Shown one piece after another: positions 41,955 to 50,657 of a stretch of DNA of 59,560 nt. Source of the DNA: Chloroflexota bacterium (GTDB lineage Bacteria; Chloroflexota; Anaerolineae; Aggregatilineales; Phototrophicaceae). How positions within the stretch are numbered: position 1 is the first letter of the stretch; every line of letters begins with the position of its first letter. Location: contig JAPPMO010000007.1 in NCBI GenBank assembly GCA_028873975.1, forward strand, positions 1 to 59,560. The letters run 5' to 3'. The notes beneath the pieces are model-generated. The model searched no databases and was not told where the DNA came from. It was given only the letters and a program-made list of their open reading frames with translations. The position numbers and the translations under genes were made by a program.

Positions 41955-43157
41955 ATGATTGAACAAGCGCCGCTGAGCGGTATTAAGGTGATCGACCAGA
42001 CGCAGGCGCTGGCGGGACCCTACTGCACGATGATCCTGGGCGATTTGGGCGCCGATGTCATCAAGATCGAACGCCCGGGCGTCGGCGATCAATCCCGACA
42101 TTGGGCGCCGCCTTATATCGGTGATCAAGGCTGCTACTACCTGGCGGTCAACCGCAACAAACGCGGCATCGCGCTCAATATCCGCTCCGACGCCGGGCGC
42201 GATATCATTCACAAATTAGTTGCCGATGCCGATGTTTTTTTGACCAACCTGGCGACGACCACCTCTTTGAAACGCTACGGCATTGACTATGAGACCCTAA
42301 GCGCGCTGAACCCGCGCCTGATTTATGCCTCGATCAGCGGATACGGGCGCAGCGGTCCGCGCGCGGGACAGCCCGGCTACGACCTGGTTTCCCAGGCCGA
42401 ATCCGGCACGATGGCGCTGACCGGAGAGGTGGACGGCGCGCCGATGCGCTTCCCGACCCCCATCGCCGACATGACCTGCGGTTTATTCACCGTCATCGGC
42501 ATCCTGTCGGCATTGCAAGCGCGCCAATCCAGCGGCAGGGGCCAATTCATCGACATGTCCCTGCAAGAGGGCCAGATGACCTGGCTGGAGAATTATGCGG
42601 GCGAGTATTTCGCCGACGGGCAAGATCCGCCGCGCCGCGGCAATCAGCATCCGCAAGTTGTGCCCTACGAGGCAGTGCAAGCCAGCGATGGCGACTGGTT
42701 CATTCTGGGCGTGGGCTCGGACAATGTCTGGGCGGCCTTTTGCCGGCACGTCGGGCGTGAAGACCTGGCGACGGATCCGCGCTTTGCCAGCAATGCCGAT
42801 CGCATTGCCAACTATGAGGCGCTGCTGCCGACCGTGCGCGAGATCATCCGCGGCAAGCCCTGCGATCAATGGCTGACGGAACTGCGCCAGGCCGGCGTGC
42901 CCTGCGGACGCATCAACACCGTGGCCGAGGCGCTGACCGACCCGCATATCATCGAGCGCGGCTTCATCGTCGAGTTGGAACATCCCGCGTTGGGCATGGT
43001 CAAATCGCTGGCGACGCCCGTGCATCTGTCCGATACGCCGCTCAGCTATCGCCGCCACCCGCCGCGTCTGGGCGAGCACAGCGACGAGGTCGCTGCCGAG
43101 CTCGGCTACAGTGCTGCCGATATCGCGCGACTGCGCGCCGACGGGGTGCTGGCATGA
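41955..43157 (+). CDS. Class III CoA-transferase (CaiB/BaiF family)
   Basis: This 400-residue protein has the family landmarks LSGIKVIDQTQALAGPYCTM, DLGADVIKIERPGVGDQSR, SISGYGRSGP and FPTPIADMTCGLF, the last carrying the catalytic Asp that forms the acyl anhydride. C-terminal VAEALTDPHIIERGF is standard. These enzymes swap CoA between an acyl-CoA and a free acid. GAGGAAG precedes the ATG. It overlaps the next gene by four bases (ATGA). It could activate the acid whose CoA ester is then cleaved by the thiolase-like/DUF35 pair. Confidence 0.9.
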   Translation: MIEQAPLSGIKVIDQTQALAGPYCTMILGDLGADVIKIERPGVGDQSRHWAPPYIGDQGCYYLAVNRNKRGIALNIRSDAGRDIIHKLVADADVFLTNLATTTSLKRYGIDYETLSALNPRLIYASISGYGRSGPRAGQPGYDLVSQAESGTMALTGEVDGAPMRFPTPIADMTCGLFTVIGILSALQARQSSGRGQFIDMSLQEGQMTWLENYAGEYFADGQDPPRRGNQHPQVVPYEAVQASDGDWFILGVGSDNVWAAFCRHVGREDLATDPRFASNADRIANYEALLPTVREIIRGKPCDQWLTELRQAGVPCGRINTVAEALTDPHIIERGFIVELEHPALGMVKSLATPVHLSDTPLSYRRHPPRLGEHSDEVAAELGYSAADIARLRADGVLA

Positions 43158-44281
43158 GCCAACTGGCGCGTTTTCCAAAACTGAGTCCTGAGCATTACCG
43201 GCATATTCTGCGCGAGCCCGCTGGCCGACTGCGCTGCGTCATTGACACCGATACGCGCAACGAAATCGATGATCAATACGCCTTGACCTGGGCTTTGCTC
43301 TCGCGCGACAAGCTGGCAATTGAAGGCATCTATGCCGCGCCCTATTCCTTTCAAGAACGCGTTAACGAGCAGCGAGCGGCCGACCGCATACGGCAGCGCG
43401 GGGCGACATCCGACGACGAAAGGACCTTGTTGGCGCGGCACATCGGTCTCCTGCAACAGCTCGACGAGGCCGGCATCAATGTAAACGACGATCGGCAGAT
43501 GGATCCGCAGGGCGTCGTGCTGGTCAGCCCCGGCCAGGGCATGGAACTCAGCTGCCAAGAGATCCTCAAGGTCTGCGACAAGCTCGGCCTCAACTTCGCC
43601 GATCGCGTCTTCCGCGGGTCGGATCGCTACCTGGCAAGCCTCGACGAACCGGTCGAAAGCGAGGCGGTGGCGCATCTGATCGCGACAGCGAAAACGGCGA
43701 CGGTCGACGAGCCGCTGCATCTGGTCGCCATCGGCGCGTTGACGAATGTGGCTTCCGCGCTCTTGCTGGCGCCGGAGATCATCGAAACAGTCGTGGTGTC
43801 CTGGACGGCGGGCTATCCCACAACCGTGATGGATGTCGTGCAGCCCTCCTTCAATATGGAACAGGATGTCCTAGCCTCGCAGCTGCTCTTTGACAGCGGC
43901 GCGCCGCTGGTCTATCTGCCGGGCTTTCATGTCGGCGCGCAGCTGGGTCTGTCCTTGCCGGAGGTGGAGTCCTGGGTCCGGGGCAAGGGCGAAATCGGCG
44001 ACTATCTGCACTGGCTCTACATCAACAACCCGCATCATCCGCGACACGGCTTTGTCGATCACTTCGCGCGCAGCTGGATTATGTGGGACCTGATCAACTT
44101 CGCCTGGTTGATCAACCCGGCCTGGGCGCCGTCTTACCTGACCGACGCTCCTTATCTAAGCACGGACTGCCGCTGGTATCGTCGGGGACAGCCTCGGCAT
44201 CCCATACGCGAGGCGCTGGATATCAACCGCGACGCCATTTACCGTGACTTCTTCGGCAAACTGGCGGATTTAGACAGGTAA
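43154..44281 (+). CDS. Inosine-uridine nucleoside hydrolase-like protein
   Basis: This 375-residue protein has the Ca-binding Asp cluster VIDTDTRNEIDDQYALTWAL near the N-terminus, the AIGALTNVASALLLAPEI segment, and the VDHFARSWIMWDL region near the C-terminal end. The DTD...EIDDQ variant differs from classical DTDPGxDD and is found in nucleoside-hydrolase subfamilies that sit in sugar clusters. It may therefore hydrolyse another N-riboside or a glycoside-like compound. Translation is coupled to the CoA-transferase by ATGA. It ends 38 bases from the convergent aldolase. Confidence 0.87.
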   Translation: MSQLARFPKLSPEHYRHILREPAGRLRCVIDTDTRNEIDDQYALTWALLSRDKLAIEGIYAAPYSFQERVNEQRAADRIRQRGATSDDERTLLARHIGLLQQLDEAGINVNDDRQMDPQGVVLVSPGQGMELSCQEILKVCDKLGLNFADRVFRGSDRYLASLDEPVESEAVAHLIATAKTATVDEPLHLVAIGALTNVASALLLAPEIIETVVVSWTAGYPTTVMDVVQPSFNMEQDVLASQLLFDSGAPLVYLPGFHVGAQLGLSLPEVESWVRGKGEIGDYLHWLYINNPHHPRHGFVDHFARSWIMWDLINFAWLINPAWAPSYLTDAPYLSTDCRWYRRGQPRHPIREALDINRDAIYRDFFGKLADLDR

Positions 44282-44319
44282 TCGGCCCAAACGCGGAATC
44301 TGAACCCCCAAAACCGCGC

Positions 44320-45288
44320 TCAGTTGTAACTCTCGTACCAGGTTTCAGTTGACTGCGGCGGGGCGTAGAAATCACTCCAGGGCCGCGCTTCCGCGGCCGC
44401 AACCGCCAATAACTGTTTGAGGCGTTCGCTGGCGGCGCCGCGCAGGAAAGCGCAGCGTTGGCCTTCCGCCATGGTTGCCGCCTCCTTCCAAATGGCGCGC
44501 CCGGCCAGGAAGCCGCTCGCGCCGGACTCGCAGGCGATTTGCGCTTGAGGCTTGAACTGCTCGAAGTCGACGCCGGCGCTCAGCAAAACCCAGGGCACGG
44601 CCGAGGCGTCGCTCAGCTCCGCGCAGGCTTGGCGCCAGGCGCCGTGATCTCGCTCATATTGGATATCCAGCGGGAATTCCATCTTGAGCACGTCGGCGCC
44701 GGTCCGCGATAGACGCCGCGCGGTTTCAATGACGATCTCGGCTCGCACTGCGGCGTATGCCGCGCTTTCTTTGGCGATGTCCGGATCGACGCTGTAAGAC
44801 ATCGGCTCGAGGAATACGGGCAGGTCCCAGCGATGGCATTCGGCGACTACCTGCCGAATCAAGCCCTCCAATTCGGCGGCCAGGTCCTCGCTTTGCGGGT
44901 TGTAGTAGACCATGAATTTGACGGCGTTCGCGCCAACTTTACGGATCTTCTCAGCCGTCCAGCCCGGGATCAGTTCGGTTTTGCGATAACTGGAATCGCC
45001 ACTGTAGCCGCTTTTTTCCAAAGCCAGCAGCAGTCCCGATTTGCCGTTCATCTCCATGGCCGCGCCAAGCCCGTAAGTGGGGTCGGTCAGGATGGCGCTC
45101 GCTTGGGACGATAGCGCGCCGATGACTTCGTTCTTGAACCGCGCCAGATCACTATAGCTGCTATCGGGCGGCATCATGCGTCGGTAGCTGCCGCGCTGAT
45201 CGAAGGCGACGATGCCGAAGACATCACGACCGGCCAGACTGCTTGACTTCAAGCCACGGAAGCGCCCGGGCGTCAATTCTCGCGTCAT
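44320..45288 (-). CDS. Tagatose-1,6-bisphosphate-aldolase-like protein (LacD/YihT family)
   Basis: This 322-residue class I aldolase is about the family length. It has VFGIVAFDQRGSYRRMM (N-terminal Asp-Gln), ILTDPTYGLGAAMEMNG, KFMVYYNPQSEDLAAELE, a Schiff-base Lys in GADVLKMEFPLDIQYE and SAGVDFEQFKPQAQIA. LacD and sulfofructose-phosphate aldolase YihT belong here; a sugar-bisphosphate or sugar-phosphate is the likely substrate. AGAGGAAATCC precedes ATG 45288. It is the last gene of the DeoR-ribose-type-transporter operon, fitting removal of a phosphorylated sugar. Confidence 0.87.
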   Translation of the reverse strand: MTRELTPGRFRGLKSSSLAGRDVFGIVAFDQRGSYRRMMPPDSSYSDLARFKNEVIGALSSQASAILTDPTYGLGAAMEMNGKSGLLLALEKSGYSGDSSYRKTELIPGWTAEKIRKVGANAVKFMVYYNPQSEDLAAELEGLIRQVVAECHRWDLPVFLEPMSYSVDPDIAKESAAYAAVRAEIVIETARRLSRTGADVLKMEFPLDIQYERDHGAWRQACAELSDASAVPWVLLSAGVDFEQFKPQAQIACESGASGFLAGRAIWKEAATMAEGQRCAFLRGAASERLKQLLAVAAAEARPWSDFYAPPQSTETWYESYN

Positions 45289-45335
45289 GGATTTCCTCTC
45301 GTCCGCGCCTTGCAAGATCAACAAGCCAGGCGACC

Positions 45336-46106
45336 CTAGATCATCACGGCGTCGCCGCCATTGTCCGCCGCGCCAACGATATGTTTGACGATCAATTCTT
45401 CGCTGGCGTCGGCGCGCTGGAGATCCGCGACGATCCGGCCGCGGCGCATCACGACCATACGATCGGCGACCGCCATCACGTCATGCATGGTATGGCTGAT
45501 CAGAATCACCGGTATATTCTGCTCGCGCAAGGAGCGAATCAATGCCAGCACCTTGCGCTGTTCCGGCACGCCCAGCGCCGCTGTCGGCTCGTCCATGATG
45601 ACGAGTTTGGCGTTCCAATACATGGCCCGCGCGATGGCAACTGCCTGTCGCTGCCCGCCGGAGAGGTTGACCAGCCGCTGCTTGAGCGACGGGATATGGA
45701 TGTCCAGTTCATCAAGCGCGCTGGAAGCTTCTTCGCGCATATAGTTGTCATCGGTCACCGGAATCAACCCGAAGAGCCGGCGCGTCTTCTCCTTGCCCAG
45801 GAATACGTTGGCGCCGACATCCAGGTTTTCCGCCAGAGCCAAATCCTGGTAGATCGTCTCGATGCCGCGGCTGCGAATATCGGCCGGCGCATGGCTGGTG
45901 ATGTCCTCGCCATTAAAGGCCACCCGGCCATGTTCGGGGCGGTATACGCCGGAGATGCACTTGATCAACGTGGATTTGCCGGCGCCGTTGTCGCCGAGCA
46001 ACGCCACGACCTCGCCCGGGTAGATGGCGAAGTCAACATTGTCGACAGCGGTCAAACCGCCGAAGTATTTGCTCATGCCGGTTGCGGTCAGGATGGGTTC
46101 AGACAT
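45336..46106 (-). CDS. Ribose-type ABC ATPase, single-domain (FrcA/XylG-like)
   Basis: This 256-residue protein is about half the length of RbsA, with one ABC domain instead of two. Walker A is ALLGDNGAGKSTLIKC, Q-loop TIYQDLALAENLD, signature LSGGQRQAVAIARAM and Walker B LVIMDEPTAALGV, then THTMHDV-like H-loop (ISHTMHDVMAVADR). It overlaps the permease by 8 bases. Single-domain CUT2 ATPases dimerise, as in fructose (FrcA) importers. Confidence 0.92.
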   Translation of the reverse strand: MSEPILTATGMSKYFGGLTAVDNVDFAIYPGEVVALLGDNGAGKSTLIKCISGVYRPEHGRVAFNGEDITSHAPADIRSRGIETIYQDLALAENLDVGANVFLGKEKTRRLFGLIPVTDDNYMREEASSALDELDIHIPSLKQRLVNLSGGQRQAVAIARAMYWNAKLVIMDEPTAALGVPEQRKVLALIRSLREQNIPVILISHTMHDVMAVADRMVVMRRGRIVADLQRADASEELIVKHIVGAADNGGDAVMI

Positions 46107-47220
46107 TGGCTTGCATCCTTTCCAGCGCGTTCTGCAATTGGTTCACCAGCACCGCGATGATGATGACAATGCCGACAACGATAAACTGCCAGATCGAGTC
46201 GATATTCAAGATCACCAAGCCCGTTTGCAGGACCGCGATAATCAGCGAGCCAATCACGGCGCCCATGATATCGCCTTCGCCGCCGAAGAGGTTGGTGCCG
46301 CCGATGACCACCGCCGCTACCGACGACAAGAGCGCGGCTTCCCCCGCTTGTGGCGCGCCGGCCGTGAAACGGAAGAGATGCAAGACACCGGCAATGCCGG
46401 CGGTGAACCCGCAGATCACATAGATGATGACCAGGTGGCGATCGACATTGATGCCGGAACGGCGCGCCGCCTCTTCGCTGCCGCCGATGACGTAGGTATG
46501 GCGCCCGAATTTCGTCCGCGCCAGGATGAAGGCGAAGACGATGACGACCAAGGCGGTAATAATGACGGGATAAGGCAATAATTGCGACACAACGCGAAGC
46601 TGCTGCGGTTCCAGGTCGGGCGGCAGCGCGAACCAATGGAAGCCGTCGTCGGGAATATAGTAGAGCAAGCTGCCATTGCCGATCATGCGCAGCGATTCCC
46701 GCAGTTCAGACGAGAGCCCGCGCACGACCTGCTGGCCATCGGTGAGCAGGAAAGCAGCGCCGCGCACAATCCCAAACATGCCCAGGGTCGCGATAAAAGG
46801 CGGGACTTTGACCCGCGCCACCAGCAAGCCATTGATCAAGCCCGGTATCAAAGCCACCAGAAGACCGGCAAAGACGCCAGCCAGCATCGCGTAGGCGACA
46901 TCGTTGCCGCTGTCGGCCAGATCGCGCATGACGCGCGCCGTCGTCACCGACGACAAGCCCACGGTCCAGCCGATGGACAGATCAATACCGGCAGTGATCA
47001 CGACATAAGTCTGACCAATCGACATCAGCATGATCAAGGTGCTGGTCGTCAGAATCGAGGAGAAGTTGCGCACCGAGAAAAAGCCGGTGCCGGTCACCGA
47101 AAAATAAACCACCAGCGCCAGCAAGAACAGATAAGACCAACTCTTCGTCAGAAAATCTATGTATCGTGAATTAACCAGGGATTGACGCTGCGCGCCGCCC
47201 AGTTTCGCTTTTAATCCCAT
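46099..47220 (-). CDS. Ribose/xylose-type ABC permease (RbsC family)
   Basis: This 373-residue permease is about 50 residues longer than usual RbsC because of an insertion around residues 175-220 (between LLTDGQQVVRGLSSELRE and VSQLLPYPVIITALVVI) that includes a short aromatic loop, NGSLLYYIPDDGFHWFALP. Family motifs include YVVITAGIDLSIGWTVGLSS and the conserved GGTNLFGGEGDIMGAVIGSLI. AAGGAAGCGCCT precedes the ATG. It follows the binding protein across a hairpin-rich 127-base spacer. Confidence 0.9.
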   Translation of the reverse strand: MGLKAKLGGAQRQSLVNSRYIDFLTKSWSYLFLLALVVYFSVTGTGFFSVRNFSSILTTSTLIMLMSIGQTYVVITAGIDLSIGWTVGLSSVTTARVMRDLADSGNDVAYAMLAGVFAGLLVALIPGLINGLLVARVKVPPFIATLGMFGIVRGAAFLLTDGQQVVRGLSSELRESLRMIGNGSLLYYIPDDGFHWFALPPDLEPQQLRVVSQLLPYPVIITALVVIVFAFILARTKFGRHTYVIGGSEEAARRSGINVDRHLVIIYVICGFTAGIAGVLHLFRFTAGAPQAGEAALLSSVAAVVIGGTNLFGGEGDIMGAVIGSLIIAVLQTGLVILNIDSIWQFIVVGIVIIIAVLVNQLQNALERMQANV

Positions 47221-47255
47221 AGGCGCTTCCTTTTGACTTTCCCTCCATTCCCCAG

Positions 47256-47284
47256 CCCCTTCCCTCCTTGCGGAGGGAAAGGGG
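47256..47284. repeat. Hairpin in the RbsB-RbsC spacer
   Basis: CCCCTTCCCTCC, loop TTGC and GGAGGGAAAGGGG pair almost perfectly over 12 bases. It is the first of two hairpins between the binding-protein stop and the permease start. Confidence 0.55.
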
Positions 47285-47306
47285 AGAAACCTTTAGCGAA
47301 TCGGTC

Positions 47307-47336
47307 AAGTCCCTCCCTCATTTTGGAGAGGGACTT
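47307..47336. repeat. Second hairpin in the RbsB-RbsC spacer
   Basis: AAGTCCCTC and GAGGGACTT form a perfect 9-bp stem around a 12-base loop, 11 bases beyond the stop codon of the binding-protein gene. No T-run follows on the coding strand. Confidence 0.55.
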
Positions 47337-47347
47337 GGGGTGGAGGT

Positions 47348-49246
47348 TTAGCCGGCCGTGTAGATGAACCGAGCCACGTTCGGATCGTCGACGTTGTCAA
47401 TCGTGATGACGGCGTAGCCGGTCCCCACGCGCGCCGGCATGGACGTCACGCCGCGCAAATTGGCGATCTGGGCGATCACGCCCAGGTAGCCCATATCGGC
47501 CGGCTTCTGGGCGATCACGAGCGAAACGATGCCATCGCGCAGGTAGCCGATGTTCTCTTCGCTGGCGTCAAAGAGCGCGACTTCAACAGCGCCTTCCAAT
47601 CCAGCATTCTGGATCGCCGCGCCCGCGCCCAAAGCGCCGAAGGTATTGGTGGCGAACATGCCGACGATATCGGGATTGGCTTGCAAGACGGCTGCCGTCT
47701 GCTGCTGCGCCATGTCCGCGCTGTTCTCGTTGTAATCGACGCGGGCGACTTCCAGTCCGCCAGCCTCAGCCGCGGCCAGGCAGCCTTCCTCGCGCTGGTC
47801 GGTCGTGCTGATGCCCGGGCGGGTGTTGGTGACGTAGATCTTCGCGCCAGCGCCCAGTTCGTCCGCCAGCGCCGAACAAGCGATGTAACCGCCTTGCACG
47901 TTGTCCGAGCCGATATAAGTCAGCGGGAAGGTCACTTCGCCACTGGCGTAGTTGCCGTCGCCGATGAAAGTATCGACTGTCAAGACCGAAATGCCGGCAT
48001 CGTGGGCATCCTGCAGCACCGGTATCGACTGCTCTTTATCGTTGGGCGCGGTGACCAGCGAACTAATGTCGCCGCGCGCGATCAGAGCGCGGATGATCGG
48101 TTCCGAAACCGCCACGTCAAAGCGTTCGGGATCTTGCTGGATGACATTGATGCCCAGGCGTCCGGCCGCGCCATAGACGCCGCGCGACATGGTGATGTAG
48201 AAGGGATCGGGATTCACGCCCGGCACAAATGCCAGGTTGTAGCTGTCATCAAGCGCCGGCGCGGGATCGCTGGTATTGCTGGTATAGATGAAACGCGCCA
48301 CGTCAGGATCATCGACATTGTCGATATTGATGACCGCGTACCCGGTGGGAACGCGCGCCGGGATGCTGCCGACGCCGTCCATATAGGCGGTGGCCAAAGC
48401 CACGCCCAGGTAACCCATATCGGCCGGCTTCTGCGCGATGACCAGGGAGACAATGCCGTCTTTCAAGAAGCCGATATTCTCTTCGCTGGCGTCAAAGAGC
48501 GCCACTTCTACAGCGCCCTGCAAACCGGCATTCTGGATGGCCGTGCCGGCGCCCAGCGCGCCAAAGGTGTTGGTGGCGAACATGCCGACGATATCGGGAT
48601 TCGCTTGCAAAACGGCCGCCGTCTGCGCCTGCGCGGTATCGGCGCTGTTCTCGTTGTAGTCGACGCGAGCCACGACCAGACCGGTGTCCTCAGCTGCGGC
48701 CAGGCAGCCTTCCTCACGCTGATCGGTGGTGCTGATGCCCGGGCGCGTATTGGTGACATAGATCTTCGCGCCCGCTCCCAGCTTGTCCGCCAGCGCCGAG
48801 CAAGCGATGTAACCGCCTTGCGTGTTGTCCGAGCCGATGTAGGTGATCGGGAAGGTCACCTCGCCATCGGCGTAATTGCCGTCGCCGATGAAGGTATCCA
48901 CCGTCAGTACGACGATGCCGGCATCGTGCGCGTCCTGCAGCACCGGTATCGACTGCTCTTTATCGTTGGGCGCGGTGACGAGGGCGTCAATGTCGCCCCG
49001 CGCGATCAGAGCGCGGATGATCGGTTCCGAAACCGCCACGTCAAAGCGCTCCGGATCTTGCTGAATGACATTCAAGCCCAAATCCGTGGCCGCCTGATTA
49101 ACACCGGCGCTCATGGTGATATAAAAGGGATCGGGATTAACACCCGGAACAAAGGCGATGGTATACCCATCGTCCTGTGCGATGACGCCCGGTACCAGGC
49201 TCATCACAAATAGCGCTATCGTTGCTGCTACAAGAAATTTCTTCAC
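47348..49246 (-). CDS. Ribose-type ABC binding protein with two nearly identical tandem binding domains
   Basis: This 632-residue protein is twice the usual RbsB size. After a Sec signal (FLVAATIALFVMSLVPGVIA) come two copies of a periplasmic sugar-binding protein. Copy 1 covers about residues 26-325 and copy 2 about 334-632. By eye about 38 positions differ over about 297 aligned residues. Each copy has its own ligand-loop motif NPDPFYITMS, DKEQSIPVLQDAHDAGI, the Cys pair region (YIACSALAD, REEGCLAAAE) and the NTFGALGAG and AQKPADMGYLG motifs, so both look functional. The start is GTG with AGGAGAC upstream. It belongs to the ribose-type transporter with the permease at 47220-46099. Confidence 0.9.
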   Translation of the reverse strand: MKKFLVAATIALFVMSLVPGVIAQDDGYTIAFVPGVNPDPFYITMSAGVNQAATDLGLNVIQQDPERFDVAVSEPIIRALIARGDIDALVTAPNDKEQSIPVLQDAHDAGIVVLTVDTFIGDGNYADGEVTFPITYIGSDNTQGGYIACSALADKLGAGAKIYVTNTRPGISTTDQREEGCLAAAEDTGLVVARVDYNENSADTAQAQTAAVLQANPDIVGMFATNTFGALGAGTAIQNAGLQGAVEVALFDASEENIGFLKDGIVSLVIAQKPADMGYLGVALATAYMDGVGSIPARVPTGYAVINIDNVDDPDVARFIYTSNTSDPAPALDDSYNLAFVPGVNPDPFYITMSRGVYGAAGRLGINVIQQDPERFDVAVSEPIIRALIARGDISSLVTAPNDKEQSIPVLQDAHDAGISVLTVDTFIGDGNYASGEVTFPLTYIGSDNVQGGYIACSALADELGAGAKIYVTNTRPGISTTDQREEGCLAAAEAGGLEVARVDYNENSADMAQQQTAAVLQANPDIVGMFATNTFGALGAGAAIQNAGLEGAVEVALFDASEENIGYLRDGIVSLVIAQKPADMGYLGVIAQIANLRGVTSMPARVGTGYAVITIDNVDDPNVARFIYTAG

Positions 49247-49339
49247 CGTTAGTCTCCTTCTGGATAAAACTAAATGCGCTGACGATGCAACCGACTTACC
49301 TGGATTCTATCATAGTCGCCCTCTCCGATTCACATCCAA

Positions 49340-50125
49340 TCATACACGAATGACATCCAACCCGGCATTTTCAAGCTTTGCCGCCGCTGCGTCGTCCAGC
49401 TGCTCGTCGCTGATCAAGGTATCAATGGCCGAGATCGGCGCCACATTCAAGGAAAGGCTATGTCCATATTTGCTGCCATCAGCCGTCAAGACCACGCTGT
49501 TTGCCTGTTTGACCATGGTGCGCTTGACCTCGACTTCAAGGATATTGCCCGTTGTCACGCCGTTTTCGACGCTGAAGCCACCGGAAGCCAGAAAGACCAA
49601 ATCCGCATTAAACATTTCAAATGAACGGATGGTCTGCGCGCCGATGAGCGAGCGCGTCAAATTGCGCAGAACGCCGCCCGGCATAACCAGTTCGACATAG
49701 GGATAATAAGTCGCGGCAACGGCGATATTGAGCGATGGCGTGACGATGCGCAGGTACTCCAGGTTGCGCGGCAAGTTATTGACGATTTCCAGCGTCGTCG
49801 TGCCGGCGTCGATAAAAATGGTCTGGCCGACTTCGATAAAATCGATCGCTTTTTTGCCGATTCGCTGTTTCGACGCCGCGTTTAATTCGCCGCGCCTGCG
49901 CAAAAGCGAATCCTGCACGGAGGCCGGCATCTTGGAGACGGCGCCTCCCCAGATAATCTCGCATTCGCCAACCCTCTGCAATTCACCCAGGTCGGAACGA
50001 ATGGTGACAGCGGAGACCTTCATCAACTTGGTCAACTCGGCTGTACGCACGGCGCCCTGCCGCTGCAAAATATCCAGAATTCGCCACTGCCTTTCGATGG
50101 CCAGCAAAGAGTTGTCCTGGGTCAT
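49340..50125 (-). CDS. DeoR-family transcriptional regulator
   Basis: This 261-residue repressor has an N-terminal winged helix (RQWRILDILQRQGAVRTAEL, then KVSAVTIRSDLGELQRVG) and a C-terminal sugar-phosphate sensing DeoRC domain (VGQTIFIDAGTTTLEIVNNL; VVLTADGSKYG). The domain also has GGVLRNLTRSLIGA. This arrangement typically represses a sugar operon until a sugar phosphate binds, which fits the transporter-aldolase operon just downstream. ATG at 50125 is preferred to the TTG at 50128. A well-formed promoter precedes it at 50245-50273. Confidence 0.92.
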   Translation of the reverse strand: MTQDNSLLAIERQWRILDILQRQGAVRTAELTKLMKVSAVTIRSDLGELQRVGECEIIWGGAVSKMPASVQDSLLRRRGELNAASKQRIGKKAIDFIEVGQTIFIDAGTTTLEIVNNLPRNLEYLRIVTPSLNIAVAATYYPYVELVMPGGVLRNLTRSLIGAQTIRSFEMFNADLVFLASGGFSVENGVTTGNILEVEVKRTMVKQANSVVLTADGSKYGHSLSLNVAPISAIDTLISDEQLDDAAAAKLENAGLDVIRV

Positions 50126-50173
50126 CAAGCTGCCCGCCGCCTCAGCGGCGAATTGTCCACAAGAATGTCGCGC

Positions 50174-50216
50174 TCACACAAGGCACTTAACCTTCTCGCC
50201 GCAGGAGCGACGCGGT
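50174..50216. repeat. 43-base dispersed repeat, copy 2
   Basis: Ungapped partner of 5001-5043, sharing TCACACAA at the left and GAGCGACGCGGT at the right. It lies between the DeoR gene and its promoter, inside the 532-base divergent spacer. Confidence 0.5.
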
Positions 50217-50244
50217 CAATAAATTTCGCCTTGTTCCTGATGAG

Positions 50245-50273
50245 ACTTTAACGACTTTCGCTTACTTTGTCAA
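50245..50273 (-). promoter_or_regulatory. Sigma70-type promoter for the DeoR/ribose-type transporter operon
   Basis: Read on the minus strand, TTGACA (50273-50268) is followed after exactly 17 bases by TAAAGT (50250-50245). The -35 is perfect and the -10 matches four of six. It is 120 bases upstream of the DeoR start, and the 43-base repeat lies between. Confidence 0.6.
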
Positions 50274-50324
50274 ATTTTTCATTGTTTTCGATTCTGCTGC
50301 TTGGGGTAGTGTATCCTTAAATTC

Positions 50325-50455
50325 AAATGAGCCGCATTCAGTTTCACCACAGGTCGCGTAGACACTGACCGTCAAGACACGAAGGACACAAAGAAAAGGA
50401 CTCATTCGCAAGCAATTCTCAGTGCCCTCGGTGTTTTCGGTGGTTAAACTTTTTG
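50325..50455 (+). repeat. Foldback repeat with the 22-nt word, copy 4
   Basis: The left arm (GCATTCAGTTTCACCACAGG) is followed by the 22-nt word at 50354-50375 and ACACGAAGGACACAAAG; the right arm is CTCAGTGCCCTCGGTG then TTTTCGGTGGTTAAAC. It occupies part of the 532-base spacer 50126-50657, with no gene. The arrangement parallels the block near 9141-9230. Confidence 0.6.
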
Positions 50456-50485
50456 TTTCAACCGAAAAGGCTACACTTCGCCCTT

Positions 50486-50562
50486 CGCGACATTTAGGCG
50501 GCACTGCCATTTTCAGGTATCATTCACATGTGCGGGCGCCGAATCGAAATTGGGACCGCGAC
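50486..50562 (+). promoter_or_regulatory. 77-base conserved upstream element, copy A
   Basis: This stretch aligns without gaps to 56224-56300, 58 of 77 positions identical by eye. Shared words include CATTTAG, ACTGCCA, TTCAGGTATCATTC, GGCGCC and CGAC at the end. It lies 95 bases before the GH51 start. TATCAT at about 50517-50522 is a possible -10 box, but no -35 fits. Confidence 0.5.
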
Positions 50563-50657
50563 GCGCGCTGACAGCAGTTGTCATCAGGGGCGCGGCTCTC
50601 CAAGCCCAAACGCCCGTTGAGCGAAGGATCGACTAAGAACCAAGAATGGGGATAACC

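Noticed and set aside
47681..49213. A 510-residue open frame opposite the tandem binding-protein gene
   Set aside because: It mirrors the internal duplication of the real gene and has no recognisable domain.
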